The notes beneath the pieces were generated by a model. The model saw nothing but the letters and a program-made list of their open reading frames with translations, had not been told where the DNA came from and made no database searches. Both the position numbers and the translations under genes were made by a program. From the NCBI RefSeq assembly GCF_002878395.1, contig NC_061115.1:211106093-211170092 (forward strand): a stretch of 64,000 bases of DNA, written 5' to 3'. The stretch comes from Capsicum annuum (Eukaryota; Streptophyta; Magnoliopsida; Solanales; Solanaceae). Each line of letters opens with the position of its first letter. Position 1 is the first letter of the stretch. Of this stretch, positions 10,851 to 21,342 are shown piece after piece.

Positions 10851-13127
10851 TGTCACGACCTGAATCGAGGGCATAGTCGCGATGGACATCCCAAACCATA
10901 AAGGCCTGAGAGCCCTTCTCTAACTGGCAATCATACACTTAATAAATATACTGTAAGGACAATGCAGAAGAACATGACAAGACAGAAATATGGTCATTCT
11001 TTTATTTCAACTGAACAATACGAAAATGAGTTCATAAAACATTCAAAAACACCTGATGCTAGTCTACAAAATCTCTAACAGCTCAAAAACACTACTGTCC
11101 CAGTCGGACCATAAACCAAAATAAAATATCAATGTCAAATCAACAAAGCCTTCCAAAATAAGGGAGGCTCACCAACTGCAAACTTCGGACAATCCAATCT
11201 ACTACTTAGCTAAATCCTGGGACTGTGTCTCAAATCCTGAAATATAGGGGGTCATTAAAGATGTATTGGTATGCAGAGAAATCCAAAATAATGTATTTAT
11301 ATATAACATAAGTGAGAGCAATTGATAAAAATATTTTACATATAATTATGAAAACACATGGGCACGCTTTAAAGACTTTAAAACATTTCTTTGAATTCAC
11401 GACTCACTCTTTATCTTACTTCTGAGCTAGATGGTACACCCTATAATCTGCAATTCCACGGGCTATATGGAATCCTTCCTTGACTGGCGGCCAAGCCTCT
11501 AGTTTAAGTTTACTGCAAGGATTGTAGTATCAGTAAGGAGAGACACGTAAGACCACATGTATGCTGCCATGATCCCCAATCAAATCAATATGTCATGGTA
11601 GTGCACAATATCACAAAGCATAGCTCCTAACCATAATTCCAAATTGGGATGATATGAATCAAGGTACACAAGCCCACAAAGCATGGTACCATAACCCCGT
11701 GTCGACAAATCACGGTTTCTAGCGTTGAGTCTTTCAACTCAAACTTTATTTTGATAACCATCTAACTCTCTTTAAGACCATTTTTAACGTTTTTCAAATA
11801 TGCATCTTTCTATATTCAAAATCCAAAAATTAGAGTAAAATCTGTATTTTAGTCTGTTCTGAATCTGTTATGGCATTCATCTGTTTGGTATCGTCATACC
11901 AAGACTTGCAAGTCATATCTCTAAGCCTTAAAATATCATATTATAGTACTTTCATTCAAAACAAGATGTTTGGATCACCCAATCATTCAAATAGTACAAA
12001 AGAACTCATATTTCCAAAAACATATGTCAAACTATGCAAAAACTCTTTTTTTTCAACATTTCAATAAATGGTGGTCAATTTCTCAAGATAATCATTCAAT
12101 TCATTTGATTATAACATTCAGCCTTTGCAAACAAGAATATGCCTCTCTTCCATTCACAATCCACATAAAATTCATAATTGATAATAAAACTCTCCTTTCA
12201 TGCTTTAAGATATGCAATTGAGTAATCCAAGACTTGTCAATCAAGAAATAACACCATGAGAGAGGGAAATACGTTATTCATGCTCTCAATTCATATTTCA
12301 AAACTGAAAACACATATATACATATACATGAGTAAAACTTCAAGATTTAGGGAAGGCCTCAAGACCAAAATTCTCCCAATGCATACTTCTAAATATAATT
12401 CCAAACCCTTCATAAAATGTTATTAGAAATAATTTCATCATGACCATAAAGTTTAGAAAATTCCACGTACCTTATATTACTTAGTTTAAAGAGTAGAACT
12501 CAAATCTTGATTTATTTCTTAGAAATCTTGGACTAAGAGTTCGATTTTTGATCTTGAAGGAAACCCTATTTTCTATCTTGTTCTTGAGAGTGGAAAGGAT
12601 TGATATGTGTTTAAAACTAATAAAAGATGGATTATAACGCTTAATGCATGATTTAAATTAGTGTGAGAGGTTTCTGGGAAGGAAAAGAACCAAAACACCC
12701 CATTAAAAATGTTTCTTCTGAGCAACTCGGCCTCAACTTACGGTTTTCTTGACGGAACATCATTTGGGTGATGAATCATCACTCCAACCGTTAGTTCTTG
12801 GCCAGATAAAGATATCACTACCTGAGTTTTGAAAGAAATCTTGACGGGCCATCATTGTCTTGACGGTCCGTCAGTCTGACTGTTACAATTCGTCAGACTG
12901 ACACCACTCTAGAAAATGGGCATAACTTTTTACTCAGCTATCGGATTAAGGAGAAATGGGTGGCATTGGAAATAATACTCAATGAACTTTCATTTGATAT
13001 ATAGTAGGCCCTATAACTCATTATATATAAGAATTTATAGTTGATGGACGTTGACGCAAGTTTAGACGTTTACCAAAACTTAATCGAAAGAAGAGTTTTC
13101 AACTCGTCTTTGAGATAGGGGATTTTT

Positions 13128-15645
13128 TGTAAAACCCCGAGTCTGTACCCCAAACGCTACACGATCCTCATAATCCCGAAGGACCACAAGCTAACCCATG
13201 ACTGGTACCTACTGCAATAGCTAAATAATAATACTATAAAATATGTAGAAATTAGGCAAAAAATATGCCATAAGGTTCAATACTGTAATAAACTAAATAT
13301 AGTATAGTAATACCAAAACTGATACATCTGTCAGAAAATACTTTATCCTGGAAAGCCTTTAAACTATCTGAAATAGGGAGTTGATGGGACAGGTCCCCAA
13401 CTAACTCTGACTAATGAAATAGACTAAAATGTTAAAATAATAATCATGTCCTCGAACTATAAGGACTCACCACTAACTCTGACTGTTGAAGATCTAAACT
13501 GCTAAGGATACTCAGGAGCCCATGCGTATAAACCTATGATATAAGACATCATAGTGCAAAAGAAAAGTATTTGTCAGTACTTTGAATATACTGGTATGCT
13601 AAGTGAGGTAGGCTGAAATGCAAGGTTTCATATGCCTGAAAAATACTAACTGAATGACATGAATATAACTAAATGAAAGTACATGCATGAATACGTATAC
13701 TGTAACTGAGATCGCGATAACACTGGATACTGAGTCTGAATACTGATTTACTAAAATCTGAGATTACTGACAGTGTACTATTGATAATTGAATGACTATA
13801 TCTGATAGTCCTAATTCTGTGGAACTATACTGAGTTCCATATTGAATTGAGTGACTGTGTTTGATAGTCCTGAATTTGTAGAACTGAACTAAGTTCTATT
13901 CTGAGACTGGAACTAAAACTAAAACTGTGGGAGGTAGTCATCTAATTGACATGCCCCTCTTTGAACTGATTGGGGTCCAACCTGTAACCCCAGTTGGAAG
14001 GGAGTCAACACTGTGCCATGGGTAAGGATAAGCTGAGTCACCCTCATCTGGCAGGTGCTCTGAACGAGAATGGTGGTACCCTTAACTGGCAGATAGATCA
14101 CCTAATCAACCCTCAACTGGCAGGTTAATGTCTCAACCAACGCTAGCTATGTAGTTCTGGAACACAAGTACTGCTTCTAAGGATCACACCCTCTACTGGC
14201 AGGTAAGTCCCCATCCTTGGGTTCACTCAGTGCTGAATCCTACTCCCAACTAATAGACACTAGACTTATTACTAAACTGTTCTAAGCTGGACTGAACTAT
14301 TACTGATCATACTATTTAATTAAACTGAACTGAGTTCACTGAGTTTCGTTAACTGATGGAAACTACTGAATTCCGTTAACTAATTGAATTTACTGTGGTC
14401 TGAACTGAATATTGAACTGGATTAGACTTATACTGAGTCTACTGATTTTTTTCTGAGTTTTATAACTGACTGAGAGTACTACTGATTGTGACATGACTGA
14501 TATTATCCTATGACTAACCATGGCTGTAGGTAATCAGCTAAATTTTTGGATATTAAATACCTCCAGGACTCGATAGCATAAATTATAAGACATGGCACAA
14601 TCTTGAAACATGATAAATAACTACTCAATCATTATTCATTCATTCATTGGGGAATTCTAATGAACGTTTGCGTGACATGAACTTGAATACAGGCTAACAT
14701 GATATAATTTCATTATTTAATTCTCATGAACAACTCACCAAATACTTGGAAGGCATTGTATATGCGCATAGTACTAATCAACACATGAGTATCACAATTT
14801 CAAGGCTTTAACATGAATTCACATAATTCCATATGAATAATAGTTGTTTTTACATAAATCTTTCACTTAAGCATGGAATAGAAATCCAATCAATATTATA
14901 GTCATGAATACACTTGAATCAAAATCATGGAAAACATGAAATCTGGCTACTCGGAGTTTAAAAGAGTTTCTTGGACTCCAAGGGTGGAATGAACCCTTGG
15001 ATAAACACTTGACATACCTTGGTTTCTAAATTCTTGAAGATTAATAGTGAAATCCTGAGCCTTGAATTTGAAATTTAATCTTCTAGGATTTTGTTCTTAA
15101 GTGTTTTGAGAAAGAATGAATATAATTTGCTTATTGAGGGCTAAATCTCGTGTTATGGGGCTGAAAGACGTGGGAAAAAACCCTATTTCCCCTGAGGATG
15201 CAGCTTTTTAATGACTAAAAACTAAATCATCAACACATAGACCGATACGCCGAGTCATTGGCATCAACATGATAGCCAATGCATTACATCGAGTCTATGT
15301 CGGTTCACTGGAAATTGCCACTGGAAGCCAAGGAAAATATTGATCGATACGATGGCTGACACGCCGCATCAAGATCGCGTCGATACACTATTTTGGATTC
15401 CCAAACGTGGTTCAAACGAGGTTTGAAAAATCCGAAACTCATCCGGGAACACTACTAACCTTCCTGATCATGAATCAACCTAAAGATTTATATTTTAAAG
15501 TAATAGAGGTCGTGAAATAGAGTTACCAACTTACGAAGGCCAAAATGACACTAAGTTTGAATACTTAGCTAAAATTTTCTAAGTCTGGGACCCGTTAGCA
15601 AGCTTAAAAGACTGAGTTGAGCTTTGGATTTTGCAGGGTCTTACA
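13128..15645 (-). repeat. Tekay-like 3' LTR (subfamily A)
   Basis: A 2518-bp LTR from TGTAAAACCCCGAGTC to GCAGGGTCTTACA. It shares recognisable blocks with the LTRs at 21343 and 31066: CCACAAGCTAACCCATGACTG, GGTACCTACTG, the ATGATATAAGACATCATAG palindromic region, GTAACCCCAGTTGGAAGG, and the GATATTAAATACC(T/C)CCAGGACTCGAT block. A GC-richer array with GATACGCCGAGTCATTGG-type units lies at about 15240-15420. Confidence 0.88.
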
Positions 15646-15989
15646 ATATCTCCCCCTTGGGAACATTCATCCTCGAATGAGATTGATTAAACTGAGATAC
15701 TGATAAACTGAATTTAGACACTGAACATGCACAACTGAAGCTTGATTTTATGACTGAAATTATGTATACTGAATTATCATACTGAACATGCATATCTAAT
15801 TCATGATTACATAGCTGAACATGATTCATGAATGCATGACTAGGATTACTGATAAGCTAATCTTATATACTGGACATACATGTCTGATGCATGAGTACTT
15901 AACTGAAGTGATTCGTGAATGCATGACTGATTATGCAACATTAATTAATACCAAGTTGGTAGCTATATCTGAACATGAGACTGAGTAAT

Positions 15990-17065
15990 TCAAAGGAAAA
16001 CTATTACCTTGAGATAAGTCTGAGGTTGCAGAGAAAAGGTGAGGGTACTTGGTCCGCATGTCTGCTTCTTCTTCCAAGTAGCTCCCTCAATGAACTGATT
16101 CCACCAAAGAACTTTGACTAGAGGGACTTCTTTATTCCTCATTCTATGAGTCTGATAATCAAGGATTTTGACTTGGATCTCTTCATAAAAGAGGTTGCTT
16201 TGAATATCTATGCCCTCTATAGGAACTACGGCTGCTGGTTCACCTATGTATTTCTTAAGCAAGGAGACATGGAACATTGGAGGCACTAAAGCTAAGTCTA
16301 AAGGCAACTCAAGCTCGTAATCTACCTTTTCGAAATGGCTGAGAATTCGGTAAGAACCGACATATCAAGGACTGAGTTTCCCCTTCTTGCCAAACCTCTT
16401 CACTCTTTTCATAGGAGAGATTTTCAAATACATAAAATCACCAATCTCTAACTCAAGATCCTTTCTATATACATCTGTGTACATCAACGTACGATTTCTG
16501 TCAGCTCAGAGCTATCTTAAGCCTTTCCCCAATAAACTAAACTTTCTCTAAGGTATTAAATACCAAGTCAGTCCCCACCACCACGGCCTCACCCAATTCA
16601 AACCAACCAATGGGAGATATACACCTTCTCCCATAGAGCACCTCTAATAGAGTTATCTAACTGCTAGAACATTAGTTGTTGTTATACGCGAATTCAATCA
16701 AAGGCAAGTGGTCATCTTAACTACCTTTAAAGTCTATCGTACATGCTCATATCATATCTTCTAAAGTCTAAATGGTCCTTTCTGCTTGACCATCTATCTG
16801 AGGATGAAAGGCTGTATTGAGGTGAACTCAGATACCAAGACCTTTTTTGAATGCCTTCTAGAAATAAAAGGTGAACTCGGTACCTCTATCTGATATAATG
16901 GATAACAGAACATCGTGAAATCTGATGAACTCCCTGATATAGAGTTTGGCATAATCCTTGACTGAGTAAGAGGTATGGACTGGTAGGAAATGAGCTGATT
17001 TGGTCATTCTATCTACAATGACCCAGACTAAATCATGCTGACGACGACTATGAGGTAATCCCATT
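15990..17065 (-). pseudogene. Gypsy integrase C-terminus with chromodomain (broken)
   Basis: Minus-strand 17064-16858 encodes part of the integrase core (MTKSAHFLPVHTSYSVKDYA, IISDRGTEFT). The region 16840-16310 continues with stops, including the YIGPYRI- and KKGKLS-like junctions. The frame 16307-15990 carries PPMFHVSLLKKYIGEP and the chromodomain-like VKILDYQTHRMRNKEVPLV and KVLWWNQFIEGATW. A shift follows ATWKKK. A chromodomain behind integrase places the element among chromoviruses, probably Tekay/Del. In that group the domain is thought to guide insertion into heterochromatin. Confidence 0.85.
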
Positions 17066-17620
17066 CAGAATAAGACTATTCGGGATAAGGTTAGTGTGGC
17101 TTCGGTGGAGGATAAGATACGAGAGGTCCGTTTAAGATAGTTTGGACATGTGATGAGGAGGGGAACGGATGCTCCAGTTCATAGGTGTGTGAGGCTTGCT
17201 TTGGATGGTTTTAGGCGGGGCAGGGGTAGGCCGAAGAAATACTCGATAGAGGTGATTAGGCGGGACATGGAGAAATTACAACTTACTAAGGACATGACAC
17301 TAGATAGGAAGATCTGGAGAACGCGTATTAGGATAGAAGGCTAGTGACTTTTTCGGTAGGTAGGATAGGGCTTTACTTGGCCGGTGCAGTATTCTTGTTA
17401 TACTGCATTACGATTGCTTACTATTCTTTGCTTACTACTACTTATAGGTGGCATATTTATGTCATGTCATATTGTTTCATGCTTTGTGTACGTTTTTGAT
17501 GACTTATCTTATCTTGAGCCGGGGGTCTATCGGAAATAGCCTTGCTACATCTCCGGAGATAGTGGTATGGACTGCGTACATCTTACCCTCCCCAGACCTC
17601 ACTATGTGGGTTGTTGTTAT
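17066..17620 (+). mobile_element. RTE LINE 3' end fragment
   Basis: A plus-strand 5'-truncated LINE. The coding tail 17150-17344 reads [36 protein letters not shown] and DRKIWRTRI, the standard C-terminal end of plant RTE LINE polyproteins. The 3' untranslated region follows with GAGCCGGGGGTCTATCGGAA, then CTCCCCAGACCTCACTATG, and ends TGGGTTGTTGTTAT, the TTG tail of the family. It lies between the integrase end and the 5' LTR remnant of the Tekay-like element. A LINE insertion alone would not delete the missing 3-4 kb. Confidence 0.88.
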
Positions 17621-18193
17621 AATCTCCTAGGGTTTTTGTTCTTGAGTATTTTGAGAAAGAATGAATATAATTTGCTAATTGAGGGGTAAATCTCGTGTTA
17701 CAGGGGTTGAAGGACGTGGAAAAAAGATCCTATTACCTCTTAGGATGTGGCTTTTTAATGACTGAAAACTGAATTGCCGACGCCTAGACCGACGTGCCGA
17801 GTCATTGGGATCGACGTGATAGCCAACGCGCTGCGTCGATTTTGCGTTGGTTCACTAGAAATTTCCACTGGAAGCCAAGAAAAATATTGATCGACGCGAT
17901 TGTTGATGTACCGCATCGAGATCACGTTGATACACTATTTTGGATTCCCAAACATGGTTCAAATGAGGTCCAAAAAATTTGAAACTCGTCTGGAAACACC
18001 TACTGACCTTCCTTATCATGAATCAACCTAAAGATTAACATTTTAAGGTCATAGAGATTATAAAATAGAGTTGCCAACTTACGAAGGCCAAAATGACACT
18101 AAGTTTGAAGACTTAGCTAAAAATTTCTAATTCTGGGACCCCTTAGCAAGCTTTAAAGACTGAGTTGAGCTTAGGATTTTGCGGGTTCTTACA
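17621..18193 (-). repeat. Truncated 5' LTR of the Tekay-like element
   Basis: A 573-bp fragment matching the last part of the 3' LTR (about 15078-15645) at nearly every block: GAGAAAGAATGAATATAATT, CGACGCGATTGTTGATG-type GC units, GATCATGAATCAACCTAAAG and GGGTTCTTACA. The boundary on the left coincides with the LINE tail. Confidence 0.87.
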
Positions 18194-18338
18194 TTTTGTG
18201 ACCTCAATTCATATTAAAAAGTATTCTCACATTGTAGGATTGATCATCACACATATATCAACAAAGAATTATTGGGTTCGGGTCTAAACGCGTAGGAACG
18301 ACGATTTAAATTTTAGTCCGAAAGTGCGGGGTGTTACA

Positions 18339-18464
18339 GTTCAATATGTCCCTACTCAAGATCAACTTGTTGATTTATTAACCAAGGTACTTTCTTTACC
18401 AAGATTGTTGTTCCTACATGCAAAGCTCTGCATTCTTCCAGATTGTTCATCACTTGAGGGGGAG
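18339..18464 (+). pseudogene. Copia RNase H, last part
   Basis: Continues the frame interrupted at 10850: QYVPTQDQLVDLLTKVLSLP is the conserved end of copia RNase H (normally EDQLADIFTK). The polypurine tract GAGGGGGAG follows, adjoining the 3' LTR at 18465. Confidence 0.85.
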
Positions 18465-18623
18465 TGATAAGTGACAATCAATTATTTAAATTATTCTGGA
18501 TTGCTATTGTACTTAAGAGGATAACTACAGTTAGAAGTTTAGCCTTATCTTCTCATTTATTAATGTACAACTATATATATCATTGTATTGTAAACCATAT
18601 TCATCAAGAAATATATTATTTCA
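18465..18623 (+). repeat. Copia 3' LTR
   Basis: A 159-bp partner of the LTR at 6429, starting TGATAAGTGACAATCA and ending TTATTTCA, followed by the target duplication CATAT. It shares the ATGTACAACTATATATATC block with the 5' LTR. Confidence 0.92.
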
Positions 18624-18628
18624 CATAT

Positions 18629-19388
18629 GTTTAGAAACACTTTAATTCCCTTCGACGATATTTGTTAGTCAAAACTACAGTTGAATTTTCAGGTCGTCAT
18701 TGGACTAATAATTTTAAGTTCAGAAAGTAACTTTCTTTATATGGGAGAAAACTGAAATCAAGAAGGTAACTATTTGTGTTAATAACAAACAATTAGTAAA
18801 CTGACCATCTGAGAAACTAGCCTGTCAAAACTATTGAAGATATAAGTAAGGAAGATATGCTTTTTTTAATATTTTTTTAAAGTGTTTTGTATCAACGTTA
18901 TGTCAGAACAAGCAAAGATTTCAGTTCTAATCAAACTCCACCTTTCATCAAAATGATTTTTTATGTATTTGACCCTTACAAAAAAAAATATTAACATGTG
19001 TAAGACATGAGGATTGTTTTAGAAACATAAATATTATTGATGTAGCTATAAAAACTTCTCATTCAACATAAAATTATTAGATTCATAAATTTAGAAAAGA
19101 TATTTTTTAAAAAAAATGGAGGGGGTGGGGGAAACTAAATATGGGGTAACTTAAACAAAACAAACAATTGAGTGCGGAAAAAATTTTATAGTTAAACAGC
19201 AAAAATCTCATACTAATCTCAACAGTTCACCGTTCTATAGAAAATCCAGTTAGCTAACAGTTATTTAGTGACAAGTTAGCTAAGTATTACCTATAATTTT
19301 TATCATAGCTAATTTCATGTTTTCTAATAATCGATCAGACTAAAAGAAATATACATTTTATCCATAAAGAAGTAAAATTTTAGCTTGC
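18629..19388 (-). other. WRKY copy 1, intron 1, exon-1-proximal part
   Basis: AT-rich non-coding sequence between the copia element and exon 1. The exon-adjacent part (about 19345-19388) matches the corresponding intron of copy 2 (about 36968-37008). The donor, expected GTAAGT, reads GCAAGC at 19388-19383. No further element was recognised. Confidence 0.7.
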
Positions 19389-19513
19389 GATTTCTTATAC
19401 TTGTTTTGATGTTGCTCTCCATCTTGCTGGTTCACCTGTTTTGCTTATTGATAGTCATCAGCAGGTGATTCAGTTTATGATGAAGAAATCGATGATAAAT
19501 TTGGAGTCACTGC
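19389..19513 (-). pseudogene. WRKY transcription factor copy 1, exon 1, 3' part
   Basis: Minus-strand coding remnant with TPNLSSISSS, then TESPADDYQ, then a Gln/Lys-rich end QQDGEQHQNKYKK leading into exon 2 ([10 protein letters not shown]). The homologous segment in copy 2 (37009-37140) reads TLNLSSISSSSTELPTDDYQ. A frame break or stop is present before AKQVNQQ. Serine-rich and acidic segments before the basic lead of the domain are usual in group IIc proteins. The TRIM-like element ends at 19514 with flank ACTGC. Confidence 0.82.
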
Positions 19514-20885
19514 TGTTGGATTCGAAAGCGAGAGGGCGTCATGCGGAAGCTTAAAGTTTACAAACCAAACCATTGATAATTCAGATGACACAACCTAAAA
19601 TACTTAAAAAATATATAATATTATTATATGATTTGGCCATTGACCTACATATGAAAACCTAATATCGAAGAATCATTAAACCTATTGGGAGAAATATCCC
19701 CTAAACAAGACTCTTTAATGACTACATTGTGGATACTATTGCGTTAAGGTATGAAAAGAGGGATCTTCTATTTACAGAGTTTCAAAATCTTTCCTCCAAG
19801 AAAGAGGTTAGTCAAATATAGAAAAGAATTATATTTTTCTTTCAGGAAAAGTAAAAATAATTATGATATTACTTTTATTTTCCTTTCAACAAAAAGTAAA
19901 ACTTAAATTTGGTAAGAGAATTAGGGCAAAAACCCTAACAAATCTCCCCTTTTGGCTTGATGTTCTTCACTTGATCTGCCTTCTTCACATGCATGAACTT
20001 CGTTCTTCACATAATCTTCACCACTACTGCTTGTCATGGTTAAAAACAAGATTTAAAATATTATGACTAAAAGTGTATTAAAAATAATTATTTTATATTT
20101 ATTTTTAAAGATGCAGCAACAGAATTGTTGAAATATGCTTAAAACTTCTTCTTCACATGTAACTAAACAAAATTGTCATTATCACAAAACTAGTTGTAGC
20201 TTGATTGTGAAACCGCTTTGAACCTGTATTTAATATCGTTTCACCAAACCATTAGACCTTTGAACCATAGGCTCGGATACCACTTGTTATGTTCGAAATT
20301 GCTAGGGCGTCATGTGGAAAATTAAAGTTTGCAAATTAAGAGAATGATAATTCAGATGACAAATAAAAGTATAATAAAAAAATATATTATTGATATTATT
20401 TAGCCAATTGGCCTACACATGAAAACTAATATTAAAGAAAACACAAAACTATTGGGAGAAAATCTCTCCCAAAATAAGACTCTTAAACGACTACATTATG
20501 GATGTTATTGTGATATTGTATGAGAAGGGGGTATTTTATTTATAGAGTTTTAAAACCTTTCCACCAAGAAAGAGATTGGCCAAATATAGAAAAAAATTAT
20601 ATTTTCCTTTAAGGAAAGGTAAAAAGGGCTGTCCGGTGCACTAAAGCTATCACTATACACGGTATCTGGGGAAGGACCCCACCACAAGGGTGTACTGTAT
20701 GTAGTCTTACCTTGTATTTTTGTTAGAGGATGTTTATAAGGCTTGAACCCATGACCTCCTGGTCACTTGAAAGTAAGTTTACCAGTCACGGAAAAATATA
20801 AGTAATTATGTTATTACTTTTATTTTCCTTTCAAGAAAAAGTAAAACTTAAATTTGGTAAGAAAATCATGACAATAATTCTAATA
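19514..20885 (-). mobile_element. Small non-coding LTR element (TRIM/SMART-like) in WRKY exon 1
   Basis: Two LTR copies, 19514-19940 (427 bp) and 20285-20885 (601 bp including a SINE), surround only 344 bp of internal DNA. On the minus strand the 5' LTR end (CATAACA) is followed after 2 nt by TGGTATCCGAGCC (20282-20270), an initiator-Met tRNA primer site. The polypurine tract AAAAGGGGAGATT precedes the 3' LTR start TGTTAGGG at 19940. The flanks are ACTGC (19509-19513) and ACTGT (20886-20890), a 4-of-5 target duplication. There is no gag-pol, so it was mobilised in trans or is an internally deleted derivative. LTRs of about 430 bp are at the upper end for TRIMs. Confidence 0.85.
20626..20790 (+). 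mobile_element. tRNA-derived SINE (Au-like)
   Basis: An insertion of about 165 bp present in one LTR copy of the small element and absent from the other. It starts GGGCTGTCCGGTGCACTAAA and carries GGCTTGAACCCATGACC, a B-box-like RNA polymerase III promoter element, then CTCCTGGTCACTTG. The sequence resembles the widespread plant Au SINE from memory. Flanking GGTAAAAA and GGAAAAAT may be the remnant of the target duplication. Confidence 0.72.
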
Positions 20886-21222
20886 ACTGTAACATTAATC
20901 ATGTGATTAGATATTGATCAATCTTGAATTGTAGAAGTAGTAATCATAGGTTGATGAGGGGGTTCATGATGAGGTGGCAACATTAGCAAATCGAAACTAG
21001 AACTACTAGTTGTTGTTGTGAAATTATTATCAAAGTATGTGGATTATCAATAGTAGTAGTACCAAACATAGTTTCTAATAAAAAGTTTAATGAATAATCT
21101 TTTTCAATATCAAAGTTGTTGCTCATCATGTTTGGATTGTTGACAAATGTACTTCAATTTCCATTTCTATTTCCATTTTCAATTGAAGAGTACTCTAATT
21201 ATAGATTATTTTCTTTCTCCAT
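20886..21222 (-). pseudogene. WRKY transcription factor copy 1, exon 1, 5' part
   Basis: The likely start codon is at 21222-21220 (MEKENNL). Minus-strand frames then give SSIENGNRNGN, NPNMMSNNFDIEKDYSLNF, FGTTTIDN and, after a frameshift near 21045, SSSSFDLLMLPPHHEPPHQP. The last stretch is repeated in copy 2 (SDLLMFPPHHEPLHYP). Stops occur at codon 8, at about codon 23, and after TTSTIQD. It is the N-terminal regulatory part of the WRKY protein. Its 3' continuation is displaced to 19513 by the small LTR element; across the junction the sequence matches copy 2 once a single target duplication is counted. Confidence 0.82.
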
Positions 21223-21342
21223 GGACTTGATGTAGTAGTAGTAGATTTTAGACAGAGGGGTGGCAGGTGTGGAGCTACAGCCATCAAAGGGTGGTCGGAT
21301 TAACAACCTTCATTGGAAAAAAAAATTGGGTATATAGGTTAA

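Larger units (their letters stand above)
13128..18193 (-). mobile_element. Tekay-like Ty3-gypsy element with large internal deletion
   Basis: Contains a full 3' LTR (13128-15645), the polypurine tract (AAGGGGGAGATAT on the minus strand, 15646-15660), the integrase end, a LINE fragment, and the distal part of the 5' LTR (17621-18193). The flanks are TTTTT (13123-13127) and TTTTG (18194-18198), a 4-of-5 target duplication. gag, protease, reverse transcriptase, RNase H, the primer site and most of the 5' LTR are gone. The deletion sits exactly where the LINE tail lies. It is inserted in the subfamily C solo LTR. Confidence 0.85.
10851..18338 (-). mobile_element. Gypsy solo LTR (subfamily C), split by a nested element
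   Basis: Begins TGTCACGACCTG and ends GCGGGGTGTTACA, flanked by perfect 5-bp duplications GTTCA (10846-10850 and 18339-18343). Its own sequence is 10851-13127 plus about 18194-18338, about 2.4 kb in total. The middle belongs to the Tekay-like element 13128-18193. No coding sequence belongs to it, so I read it as a solo LTR left after LTR-LTR recombination. A related LTR begins at 37247. The minus orientation is inferred from the GTCGTGACA-type terminus, which is the 3' end in related LTRs. Confidence 0.85.
6429..18623 (+). mobile_element. Ty1-copia element with short LTRs, heavily nested
   Basis: A copia retrotransposon with LTRs of about 155-159 bp (6429-6583, 18465-18623), flanked by perfect 5-bp target duplications CATAT (6424-6428 and 18624-18628). 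The primer site TGGTATCA starts at 6584, directly after the 5' LTR, and the polypurine tract GAGGGGGAG precedes the 3' LTR. Domain order is gag, protease, integrase, reverse transcriptase, RNase H, which is copia. The very short LTRs suggest the Ale/Retrofit lineage. A 7488-bp insert (10851-18338) splits the RNase H end. It lies in intron 1 of the WRKY gene, on the opposite strand. All genes are disabled by stops and shifts. Confidence 0.93.
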
